Origin: JBJXHB01 sp046160725
Lineage (GTDB): Bacteria; Pseudomonadota; Gammaproteobacteria; Burkholderiales; Burkholderiaceae_C
Length of the DNA stretch: 9,814 bases
NCBI GenBank assembly: GCA_046160725.1
Contig: JBJXHB010000034.1
Span: 1-9,814 of the forward strand
Reading direction: 5' to 3'
Shown here: piece after piece, positions 1-5,594 of the stretch
How the letters are laid out: every line of letters begins with the position of its first letter
Numbering within the stretch: the stretch's first letter is position 1
Translations under genes and position numbers: made by a program
The notes under the pieces: generated by a model
Told to the model about the DNA's origin: nothing
What the model saw: the letters and a program-made list of their open reading frames with translations, nothing else
The model's database searches: none

Positions 1-118
1 CCAGAACCTGGGTATGCAGACGCTGGACCAGAACCTGGCGGACCTGGTCCGCCGCAACATCGTCTCGCCGGCAGAAGCCCGGGCCAAGGCCAAGTTCCCC
101 GAGAACTTCCCGGGGTGA
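1..118 (+). CDS. pilT: PilT, type IV pilus retraction ATPase (3' end only)
   Basis: This is the last 38 codons of a gene whose start lies outside the window. The frame begins at base 2 and ends at TGA 116-118. The translated tail starts QNLGMQTLDQNLADLVRRN and ends in KFPENFPG. It matches what I know of betaproteobacterial PilT C-termini, where a GMQTFDQ-like motif is followed by a DLVRRN helix and a closing ENFPG. PilT is the hexameric ATPase that depolymerises type IV pili for twitching and DNA uptake. No catalytic motif is in the window, so the call rests on the tail and on pilU lying next downstream, the usual order in this group. The related GMQTFDQAL motif also occurs near the end of pilU here, as expected for paralogues. 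Confidence 0.88.
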   Translation, partial: QNLGMQTLDQNLADLVRRNIVSPAEARAKAKFPENFPG

Positions 119-132
119 ATAGGCCCACCCCC

Positions 133-196
133 GAAGCGCCAACGGCGCTTCCCCCTCAAGGGGGCGCCGCTGGCGGACCGGCGGAGCCGGATCCGC
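133..196. repeat. Burkholderiales-type intergenic hairpin element between pilT and pilU
   Basis: Three hairpins follow one another. The first is a perfect 8-bp stem, GAAGCGCC (133-140) and GGCGCTTC (144-151), with loop AAC. The second is CCCCC (151-155) and GGGGG (160-164), loop TCAA. The third pairs GCGGACCGGC (173-182) with GCCGG (186-190) and TCCGC (192-196), with one bulged A. I recall very similar text, with the CCCCCTCAAGGGGG core, scattered between genes in Acidovorax, Variovorax and Rubrivivax relatives, so I call it a dispersed REP-like element. Only one copy is in this window, so repetition cannot be shown here. The first hairpin could also weaken read-through from pilT, though no T-run follows it. 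Confidence 0.55.
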
Positions 197-255
197 GGCG
201 GCCCTGGGCCGTGGGACGATACAGCCGGCCGTCAGCCCAGGATCGGAGCAACTGA

Positions 256-1392
256 ATGGAACGTGACCAAGCCTCGAAATTCGTCAACGACCTGCTGCGG
301 CTGATGATCGCGCGCAATGGCTCGGACCTGTTCCTGACCGCCGACTTCCCGCCGGCCATCAAGGTCGACGGCAAGGTCACCAAGGTCAGCCCGCAGCCCC
401 TGACCGGCCAGCACACGCTGGCGCTGGCGCGCTCGGTGATGAACGACAAGCAGGCCGCCGAGTTCGAGCGCACCAAAGAGTGCAACTTCGCGATCTCGCC
501 GCAGGGCGTCGGCCGGTTCCGCGTCAATGCCTTCGTGCAGATGGGCAACATCGGGCTGGTGTTCCGTCTGATCCCGCAGCACGTGCCGACGCTGGACGGC
601 CTGGGGCTGCCGCGGGTGATGAAGGACATCGCGATGACCAAGCGCGGCCTGGTCATCATGGTCGGCGCCACCGGCTCCGGCAAGAGCACCACGCTGGCGG
701 CGATGGTGGACTTCCGCAACGAGAACTCCTTCGGCCACATCATCACGGTGGAGGACCCGGTGGAGTTCGTGCATCCGCACAAGAACTGCATCGTCACGCA
801 GCGCGAGGTCGGCATCGACACCGACGGCTGGGAGGCGGCGCTGAAGAACACCCTGCGCCAGGCGCCCGATGTCATCCTGATGGGCGAGATCCGCGACCGC
901 GAGACCATGGAACACGCGGTGTCCTTTGCCGAGACCGGGCACCTGTGCATGGCCACGCTGCATGCCAACTCGGCCAACCAGGCGCTGGACCGCATCATCA
1001 ACTTCTTTCCCGAGGAGCGGCGCGCGCAGCTGCTGATGGACCTGTCGCTCAACCTCAAGGGCATCGTCAGCCAGCGCCTGCTCCCACGCGAGGAGGGCAA
1101 GGGCCGCATCGCCGCGGTGGAAATCCTGCTCAACACGCCACTGGCCACCGACCTGATCTTCAAGGGCGAGGTGAGCGAACTGAAGGACCTGATGAAGCGC
1201 TCGCGGGAGCACGGCATGCAGACCTTCGACCAGGCCCTGTTCGACCTGTTCGAGGCCGGCCACGTCACCTACGAGGACGCGCTGCGCAATGCCGACTCGC
1301 TGAACGACCTGCGTCTGCAGATCAAGCTCCACAGCCAGCGTGCCCGCAGCAAGGACCTGTCGGCCGGCACCGAACACCTGTCGATCATGTAA
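256..1392 (+). CDS. pilU: PilU, PilT-dependent type IV pilus retraction ATPase
   Basis: A 378-residue secretion ATPase of the PilT/GspE superfamily. PilU acts at the inner-membrane base of the type IV pilus and assists PilT in retraction. Visible motifs in order are Walker A GATGSGKST (residues 137-145), the Asp box VEDPVEF (165-171), Walker B with DVILMGEIRD (205-214), and the His box HLCMATLHAN (229-238). An N-terminal PAS-like domain occupies about residues 1-100. The opening MERDQASKF and the motif KECNFAISPQGVGRFRV are typical of betaproteobacterial PilU rather than PilT, as is the long tail after about residue 340. GGAG at 245-248 sits seven bases before the ATG and fixes the start. It follows pilT after 137 bases. 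All catalytic motifs are intact and the length is normal for the family. Confidence 0.95.
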   Translation: MERDQASKFVNDLLRLMIARNGSDLFLTADFPPAIKVDGKVTKVSPQPLTGQHTLALARSVMNDKQAAEFERTKECNFAISPQGVGRFRVNAFVQMGNIGLVFRLIPQHVPTLDGLGLPRVMKDIAMTKRGLVIMVGATGSGKSTTLAAMVDFRNENSFGHIITVEDPVEFVHPHKNCIVTQREVGIDTDGWEAALKNTLRQAPDVILMGEIRDRETMEHAVSFAETGHLCMATLHANSANQALDRIINFFPEERRAQLLMDLSLNLKGIVSQRLLPREEGKGRIAAVEILLNTPLATDLIFKGEVSELKDLMKRSREHGMQTFDQALFDLFEAGHVTYEDALRNADSLNDLRLQIKLHSQRARSKDLSAGTEHLSIM

Positions 1393-1433
1393 CAGGCGTG
1401 CCGCCAGCGTCACATCGGTGTCGCGGCGCAGGA

Positions 1434-1451
1434 CATGTCAGCGCTGACATG
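1434..1451. promoter_or_regulatory. Perfect 18-bp palindrome before the dehydrogenase gene
   Basis: CATGTCAGCGCTGACATG reads identically on both strands over all 18 bases. Its half-sites are TGTCA and TGACA, four bases apart. It ends 14 bases before the ATG at 1466, where a dimeric regulator would block transcription or initiation. There is no T-run, and no room for a hairpin loop beyond the central GCGC, so it looks more like a protein-binding site than a terminator. The cognate regulator is not in the window. Confidence 0.5.
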
Positions 1452-1465
1452 GCAAGATCGTGGCC

Positions 1466-2359
1466 ATGAGCAACAAGACATACGACCCCATCGCGCCCCG
1501 GCGTTGCGCCTTCATCGGCCTGGGTGTGATGGGCTATCCCATGGCGGGCCATCTGGCCCGGGCCGGCCACCCGGTCACCGTCTACAACCGCTCACCCGCC
1601 AAGGCCCAGGCCTGGGTGCGTGAGTACGGCGGCGCCGCCGCGGCAACGCCACGCGCGGCCGCCGAGGGTGCGGAGTTCGTCTTCATCTGCGTCGGCAACG
1701 ACGACGACCTGCGCTCCGTCACGCTGGGGGCCGAGGGCGCGCTGGCCGGCTGCAGCCGCGGCGCCGTGCTGGTTGACCACACCACGGCGTCGGCCGAGGT
1801 CGCGCGCGAGCTCGCCGCCACCGCCCTTGCGCGCGAGGTCGCATTCGTCGATGCCCCAGTCTCGGGCGGGCAGGCCGGTGCGGTGAACGGGCTGCTGACG
1901 GTCATGTGCGGCGGCGACAGCACACCCTTCGAGGCGATGAAACCTGTCGCCATGGCCTATGCGCGTGCGGTGACACTGCTCGGCGGCCACGGCAGCGGCC
2001 AGCTGGCCAAGATGGTCAACCAGATCTGCATCGCCAGTCTGGTGCAGGGCCTGTCCGAGGGCATCGCGTTCGGCCAGAAGGCAGGGCTGGACATGAAGGC
2101 CGTGCTGGAGGTGATCGGCAAGGGTGCCGCCCAGAGCTGGCAGATGGACAACCGCGGCAAGACCATGGTCGACGACCAGTTCGAGTTCGGCTTTGCCGTG
2201 GACTGGATGCGCAAGGACCTCGGGCTGGTGCTGGACGAGGCCCGGCGCAACGGCGCCCGCGTGCCGGTCACGGCGCTGGTGGACCAGTTCTACGGTGACG
2301 TGCAACGTGCCGGCGGCAACCGCTGGGACACCTCCAGCCTGATCCGGCGCCTCAAGTAG
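1466..2359 (+). CDS. NAD(P)-dependent beta-hydroxyacid dehydrogenase (HIBADH/GarR family)
   Basis: A 297-residue enzyme of the 3-hydroxyisobutyrate dehydrogenase family, which oxidises or reduces short 3-hydroxyacids such as 3-hydroxyisobutyrate or tartronate semialdehyde. The Rossmann motif GLGVMG lies at residues 18-23. The substrate-binding signature VDAPVSGG is at 128-135. The expected catalytic Lys182 and nearby Asn186 lie in GSGQLAKMVNQ. The C-terminal half is the all-helical domain. Length is normal. The substrate cannot be told from sequence, so no gene symbol is given. ATG 1466 was chosen; an in-frame GTG at 1460 would add only two residues. Neither has a clear Shine-Dalgarno sequence. 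A perfect palindrome lies just upstream. The gene is convergent with the BON lipoprotein gene, 48 bases away, and has no functional link to pilU visible here. Confidence 0.88.
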   Translation: MSNKTYDPIAPRRCAFIGLGVMGYPMAGHLARAGHPVTVYNRSPAKAQAWVREYGGAAAATPRAAAEGAEFVFICVGNDDDLRSVTLGAEGALAGCSRGAVLVDHTTASAEVARELAATALAREVAFVDAPVSGGQAGAVNGLLTVMCGGDSTPFEAMKPVAMAYARAVTLLGGHGSGQLAKMVNQICIASLVQGLSEGIAFGQKAGLDMKAVLEVIGKGAAQSWQMDNRGKTMVDDQFEFGFAVDWMRKDLGLVLDEARRNGARVPVTALVDQFYGDVQRAGGNRWDTSSLIRRLK

Positions 2360-2374
2360 CGCGCTGCGTCTGCA

Positions 2375-2391
2375 CGCCGGGCGCCCCGGCG
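2375..2391. terminator. Possible bidirectional terminator hairpin between convergent genes
   Basis: CGCCGGG (2375-2381) and CCCGGCG (2385-2391) form a perfect 7-bp GC stem with loop CGC. It sits in the 48-base gap between the stop codons of the dehydrogenase and BON lipoprotein genes. There is no T-run on either strand, so it is at best a weak or assisted terminator. Confidence 0.3.
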
Positions 2392-2407
2392 CGTGGCGGC
2401 ACCGCTG

Positions 2408-3040
2408 CTACTTCTTGGGCTGCATGGCCGCCAGCTCGGCCTCGGTCAGGGTCTCGAACACCTTGACCACCTTGGCAACGCCGCTGATGCCGCGCGCCAC
2501 CTCGGCCGCCCGGTTGCCCTCGCGCTCGGTGACGCGCCCCATCAGGTAGACCACGCTGCGCTCGGTCACCACCTTGAAGGCGGTGGCCTGCAGGTCGCTG
2601 GCGTCGATCAGGCCGGCCTTGACACGGGTCGTCAGCACCGCGTCGCCGGACCGGGCGGTCAGCGAGCTGGCCCCCATCACCGCCAGCTCGTTGACGGTGG
2701 AGCGCACGTTCTCGACCCGAGACACCGCCTGCTCGATGGCCGCCTTGTCGGCGTCGGTCGCCGCCTCGCCGGTGATCAGCACCATGCGGTTGTAGCTGGC
2801 GACATTGGCATGCCCCCGCTGCGCGACCGCCTCGCGCACACGGTTGCCGGCCTTGAGCTCGATGGCCTGGTCTTCCAGTTGCGCACCCGAGGTGCGCCGG
2901 TCGACGAACACCAGGCCGGTGCCGAACACCGCACCGCCCACCAGCAGCGGCGCGCAGCCGGCGGCCAGCAGGGTCGAGGCCAGCGCCGCGGCCAGCCCCA
3001 CCCGCCGCCAGGACGCACGCTCGAATCGGTTGCTCATCAT
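2408..3040 (-). CDS. dolP: BON-domain outer-membrane lipoprotein (DolP/YraP family)
   Basis: A 210-residue lipoprotein precursor. Residues 1-28 form a lipoprotein signal peptide ending in lipobox LAAG-C, so Cys29 would be lipidated. Ala follows it rather than Asp, which favours outer-membrane sorting. After a Gly-rich stretch and the family phrase DRRTSGAQLEDQ come two BON domains, about residues 57-120 and 134-196. The second contains VVYLMGRVTEREGNRAAEVARGISGV, nearly the E. coli DolP pattern. DolP binds anionic phospholipid and supports the outer-membrane barrier and BamA. Its ATG overlaps the TGA of the upstream SIS gene as ATGA (3040-3037), which suggests translational coupling. GAGGA lies seven bases before the ATG at 3040, so that start is preferred over the ATG at 3037. 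It is the last gene of the yraN operon. Confidence 0.9.
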   Translation of the reverse strand: MMSNRFERASWRRVGLAAALASTLLAAGCAPLLVGGAVFGTGLVFVDRRTSGAQLEDQAIELKAGNRVREAVAQRGHANVASYNRMVLITGEAATDADKAAIEQAVSRVENVRSTVNELAVMGASSLTARSGDAVLTTRVKAGLIDASDLQATAFKVVTERSVVYLMGRVTEREGNRAAEVARGISGVAKVVKVFETLTEAELAAMQPKK

Positions 3041-3615
3041 GTCGGTTCCTCGTCTCCCAGCAGTTCCAGGTCAATGGCCTCGCACAAGGCGTACAAGGCC
3101 GCCAGCAATGTCTGCAGCGTCTGCGCCCGCCCCTGCGGCGGCAGTGGCACCCAGACGTCGCTTTCGGACAGCAGCTCGCCCAAGGCCGAGCCCGCCCGGC
3201 CGGCAAAGGCCACCACGTTCATGTCGCGGCCCTGGGCCGCGGCCGCAGCGGGCTGCAGCGCCGGATGGTCGCCATCGGCGTCGATCAGCAGCAGCAGGTC
3301 GCCCGGCAGGCCCAGCGTGGCCGCCAGCCGGGCGCACTGCGGACCGATCTCGCCACGCGCGGCGCCGGGCACCGGCAGCAGCAGGGCCGGCAGGCCTGGC
3401 CGGTCGCGCTCATGGCCGCTGGCCAGGGCATCCACCAGCAGCGGCCCGAGCGGCGCCGCCGGTCCCAGGCCCAGCACCCACAGCCGCGCGCCGCTGGTCA
3501 CGCTGGCCACGATGGCCTGCGCCGCATCGGCCAGCGGGCGGGCCAGCATGTCCGCAGCGCGGTTCGCCTGGTCCGCCGTGTCGAAGAAGTGTTGCTGGAT
3601 GCGCGCCTCGAGCAT
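3037..3615 (-). CDS. Degenerate SIS-domain protein, DiaA/GmhA-like
   Basis: A 192-residue protein aligned by eye with E. coli DiaA, the initiator-associating factor that binds DnaA, and with phosphoheptose isomerase GmhA. The N-terminus MLEARIQQHFFDTADQ, the ERDRPGLPAL stretch, the GDLLL strand and the C-terminal ALCEAIDLELLG all fit the family. The binding motifs do not. The usual CGNGGSAA is LGLGPAAP (49-56), the ISTSGNS loop is LIDADGDH (110-117), and ARIQEVH is AQTLQTLL (164-171). About eight residues are also missing near position 90. Catalysis or sugar-phosphate binding is therefore unlikely, while a structural or DnaA-binding role stays possible. ATG 3615 was chosen because DiaA proteins begin there. 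An in-frame ATG at 3681 has AGGGG eight bases upstream and would add 22 residues. The gene lies between yraN and dolP, the E. coli yraN-diaA-yraP order. Confidence 0.8.
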   Translation of the reverse strand: MLEARIQQHFFDTADQANRAADMLARPLADAAQAIVASVTSGARLWVLGLGPAAPLGPLLVDALASGHERDRPGLPALLLPVPGAARGEIGPQCARLAATLGLPGDLLLLIDADGDHPALQPAAAAAQGRDMNVVAFAGRAGSALGELLSESDVWVPLPPQGRAQTLQTLLAALYALCEAIDLELLGDEEPT

Positions 3616-3645
3616 GGTCGGGGCGATGATACCGACGGGTGCCAT

Positions 3646-3671
3646 GCGCGACGGCACATCGTCCGTCGCGC
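3646..3671. other. Perfect 9-bp hairpin at the start of the SIS gene
   Basis: GCGCGACGG (3646-3654) and CCGTCGCGC (3663-3671) pair perfectly around an 8-base loop. On the minus-strand transcript the hairpin lies between two candidate start codons of the SIS gene, ATG 3681 and ATG 3615. If translation starts at 3615 it is a structured leader. If it starts at 3681 it lies inside coding sequence. Confidence 0.4.
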
Positions 3672-3692
3672 GCTGGAACATCGGGCCGGCCC

Positions 3693-4070
3693 CTATGCGG
3701 CGCCGGCATCGAAAGCGCCCCGCAGCCACTGCAGCTGCTCGCCATCGATCGCGACCACGTCGAAGCGGCAGGCCGGCGGCGACCGCAGGCGCATCAGCCA
3801 GTGCTGGGCGGCGAAGACCAGGCGCCGCTGCTTGGCCGGGCCCACGCTCGCAGCCGCGCCGCCGTGGCTGTTGCCGGCCCGGGCGCGCACCTCGATGAAT
3901 ACCAGCGTGCCGTCCGGCTCGGCCATGATCAGGTCGACCTCGCCGCCGCGCGCATGCGGCCCGCGCGCCACCCGATAATTGCGCGCCACGAGACGCAGCC
4001 CCTGTCGCAGCAGATGCGACAGTGCACGCTCCTCGGCCTTTGCGCCCACGCTCGTCTTGGACTCCGCCAC
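3693..4070 (-). CDS. yraN: YraN family (UPF0102) endonuclease-like protein
   Basis: A protein of 125 residues, the normal size for UPF0102. The family core is present: GLRLVARNYR (24-33), RGGEVDLIM (41-49), and LVFIEVRAR (56-64), followed by GGAAASVGPAKQRRLVFAAQHWL and CRFDVV. The pattern E44-x-D46 followed by E60-V-R62 resembles the catalytic core of endonuclease-fold proteins related to Holliday-junction resolvases, but the family's biochemical role is not established as far as I know. The start is GTG 4070: AGGAG at 4082-4078 lies seven bases upstream. Another GTG at 4073 is too close to it. The start overlaps the likely rsmI start on the other strand. It heads the operon yraN, SIS protein, dolP. 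Confidence 0.88.
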   Translation of the reverse strand: MAESKTSVGAKAEERALSHLLRQGLRLVARNYRVARGPHARGGEVDLIMAEPDGTLVFIEVRARAGNSHGGAAASVGPAKQRRLVFAAQHWLMRLRSPPACRFDVVAIDGEQLQWLRGAFDAGAA

Positions 4071-5007
4071 CACCTCGCTCCTGCAGCAAGCCGCCGCCGC
4101 CGCCGCGGGCGCGCAGCAGTATCCGACGGGCGCGCTGTACCTGGTGGCCACGCCGATCGGCAACCTGGCCGACATCACCCTGCGGGCCCTGCACCTGCTG
4201 GCGCTGGCCGATGCCGTGGCCTGCGAGGACACCCGCGTCGGCGGCGCCCTGTTGGCGCACTATGGCCTGCGCAAGCCCCTGATGGCCCTGCATGCGCACA
4301 ACGAGGTCGAGGCGTCCTTACGCGTGATCGAACGGCTGACCCGCGGCGAGCGGGTGGCCTATGCCAGCGACGCTGGCACGCCGGCGGTCAGCGACCCGGG
4401 CGCCGCCCTGGTGGCCGCGGTGGTCGCGGCCGGACATCGCGTGGTGCCCCTGCCCGGCACCAGCAGCGTGCTGGCGGCGCTCAGCGCCAGCGGTGACAGC
4501 TCGGGTGCCGCCTTCACCTTCAATGGCTTCCTGCCGGCCAAGGGGGCCACGCGCGAGGCCGCGCTGGTGGCCCTGCTGGCGGCGCCGGGCACTCAGGTGC
4601 TCTTCGAGGCGCCGCACCGCATCGAGGCCCTGATCGGCAGCCTGGCAGCGGCGGCGCCGCAGCGACGCCTGACGCTCTGCCGCGAGCTGACCAAGCAGTT
4701 CGAAACGGTCCATACCTTTCTGGCTGGGCAGGCACCGGCCTGGTTGGCGGCCGACCCTGACCGCCGCCGCGGCGAGTTCGTGCTGGTGCTGCATGCGTCG
4801 CCGGCGGTGGTGGATGCTGATGAGCCGACCCTGGCTGCACAGCGCGTGCTGCGGCGGCTGATGCAGGACTTGCCATTGACGCAGGCCGTGGCCCTGGCCG
4901 CGGACCTGACCGGTGTGCCGCGCAAGCGGCTGTACCGGCAGGCCCTGGACTGGCGTGACGCAGCGCCGGGCAGCGACATCACGCCGACTGGCGAGCCGTC
5001 CGGCTGA
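4057..5007 (+). CDS. rsmI: 16S rRNA (cytidine-1402 2'-O)-methyltransferase RsmI
   Basis: A protein of 316 residues in the tetrapyrrole-methylase fold. RsmI uses SAM to methylate the ribose of C1402 in 16S rRNA, in the decoding centre. Recognisable motifs are GALYLVATPIGNLADITLRA (from residue 25), CEDTR, SDAGTPAVSDPG (from 104), PLPGTSSVLAALSASG (from about 131), FNGFLPAKGATREAAL, FEAPHRIEAL, RELTKQFETVHTFL, and the C-terminal DLTGVPRKRLYRQALDW. No ATG is available in frame. TTG 4057 was chosen because codons upstream of it, such as AGA, TGT and AGT, are unlike the gene, while those after it fit. An alternative TTG at 3979 would add 26 residues. No Shine-Dalgarno sequence precedes either. The gene runs head to head with yraN, as rsmI does beside the lpoA-yraN cluster in E. 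coli, but lpoA is absent. Confidence 0.93.
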   Translation: MDSATTSLLQQAAAAAAGAQQYPTGALYLVATPIGNLADITLRALHLLALADAVACEDTRVGGALLAHYGLRKPLMALHAHNEVEASLRVIERLTRGERVAYASDAGTPAVSDPGAALVAAVVAAGHRVVPLPGTSSVLAALSASGDSSGAAFTFNGFLPAKGATREAALVALLAAPGTQVLFEAPHRIEALIGSLAAAAPQRRLTLCRELTKQFETVHTFLAGQAPAWLAADPDRRRGEFVLVLHASPAVVDADEPTLAAQRVLRRLMQDLPLTQAVALAADLTGVPRKRLYRQALDWRDAAPGSDITPTGEPSG

Positions 5008-5018
5008 ACCCGGACGGC
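4995..5018 (+). terminator. Hairpin over the rsmI stop codon
   Basis: GCCGTCCGG (4995-5003) and CCGGACGGC (5010-5018) form a perfect 9-bp stem. The 6-base loop CTGAAC contains the TGA stop of rsmI. It lies between convergent genes. There is no T-run, so Rho-independent termination is uncertain; protection of the mRNA 3' end is an alternative. Confidence 0.4.
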
Positions 5019-5038
5019 GTCGCCAGGTCTGGCAGGTG

Positions 5039-5398
5039 TCAGTTGCCGGCAGCGCTGGCCGGCTTGCGGCGCTGCTTGTCATGCTTCTGGTGGGCGATGT
5101 GGCCGGAGGCGTTGTCCTGCATGTGGTGCAAGCCGGCGCGCTCCTTCTTGGTCACCACGCCGTCGGCCTTGGCGGCGTTCTCGGCCTTGTCGATGCGGGC
5201 CTGCTGGCGCTCCAGGCGATGGGCCTCCCGCTTGGTCAGCTGGCCCGAGGCCACACCTTGGTCGATGCGCTTTTCCTGGTTCGCCTGGCGCTTGTCGATG
5301 CCGGGCGTCGCCGCGCTGGCGGCCTGGGCCTGGGCGGCGCCGGCGGCCAGGGCCAGGGTGGCAACGGCCAGCAGGGACTTGAGGGTACGGGTGATCAT
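5039..5398 (-). CDS. Small secreted protein with a repeated GxxTKxE motif
   Basis: A 119-residue protein of unknown function. Residues 1-26 form a Sec signal peptide (MITRTLKSLL, then a hydrophobic Ala/Leu core) with a likely cut after AQA at about residue 26. The mature part is small, basic and probably helical. It contains two related segments 28 residues apart: SGQLTKRE (51-58) and DGVVTKKE (79-86), each preceded by RID or AEN and followed by a charged helix. The ADG-x-x-T-x-x-E shape recalls EF-hand-like or TerB-like turns, but I do not claim calcium binding. I recall similar short periplasmic proteins in Burkholderiales and Pseudomonas, without a known role. ATG 5398 was chosen because the signal peptide begins there; the upstream extension to 5467 would bury it. 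Confidence 0.75.
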   Translation of the reverse strand: MITRTLKSLLAVATLALAAGAAQAQAASAATPGIDKRQANQEKRIDQGVASGQLTKREAHRLERQQARIDKAENAAKADGVVTKKERAGLHHMQDNASGHIAHQKHDKQRRKPASAAGN

Positions 5399-5582
5399 GG
5401 TCGGGTTCCGTTCAGGTGGGTTGGGCGCGCTGCGGTCGTGTGAGGTTGGCAGCGCGTGCTCCGACAACGGGTCGCACGACGGCCCAGAGGACGGACGGCT
5501 TGTAAAGACAGATGAAGTGTGAGATCCCGCTCACGCCGGAAGGGCCATCCGCGCGCGCCGGTACCGCCGGGGCATAGGTTCC

Positions 5583-5588
5583 TAGAAT
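5583..5588 (+). promoter_or_regulatory. Probable -10 element of tldD
   Basis: TAGAAT matches TATAAT at five of six positions and ends six bases before the tldD ATG. Transcription would begin at about 5594-5595, on the start codon, giving a leaderless mRNA. This agrees with the lack of a Shine-Dalgarno sequence before the gene. The -35 position (about 5560-5566, GGTACCG) is a poor match. Confidence 0.5.
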
Positions 5589-5594
5589 CAGCCG

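Noticed and set aside
232..1413. Long minus-strand open frames opposite pilU (393 and 370 codons)
   Set aside because: pilU on the plus strand has every catalytic motif. The antisense frames are His/Val/Asp- or Ser/Arg-rich shadows typical of GC-rich genes.
2393..3898. 501-codon plus-strand open frame opposite the dolP-SIS-yraN operon
   Set aside because: Three recognisable minus-strand genes with coupled starts occupy the region; the plus-strand frame is low-complexity Ala/Arg/Ser/Pro.
5518..5536. CRP-like site TGTGA...TCAC in the gap before tldD
   Set aside because: The half-sites are eight bases apart instead of six, and the position does not fit the likely promoter.
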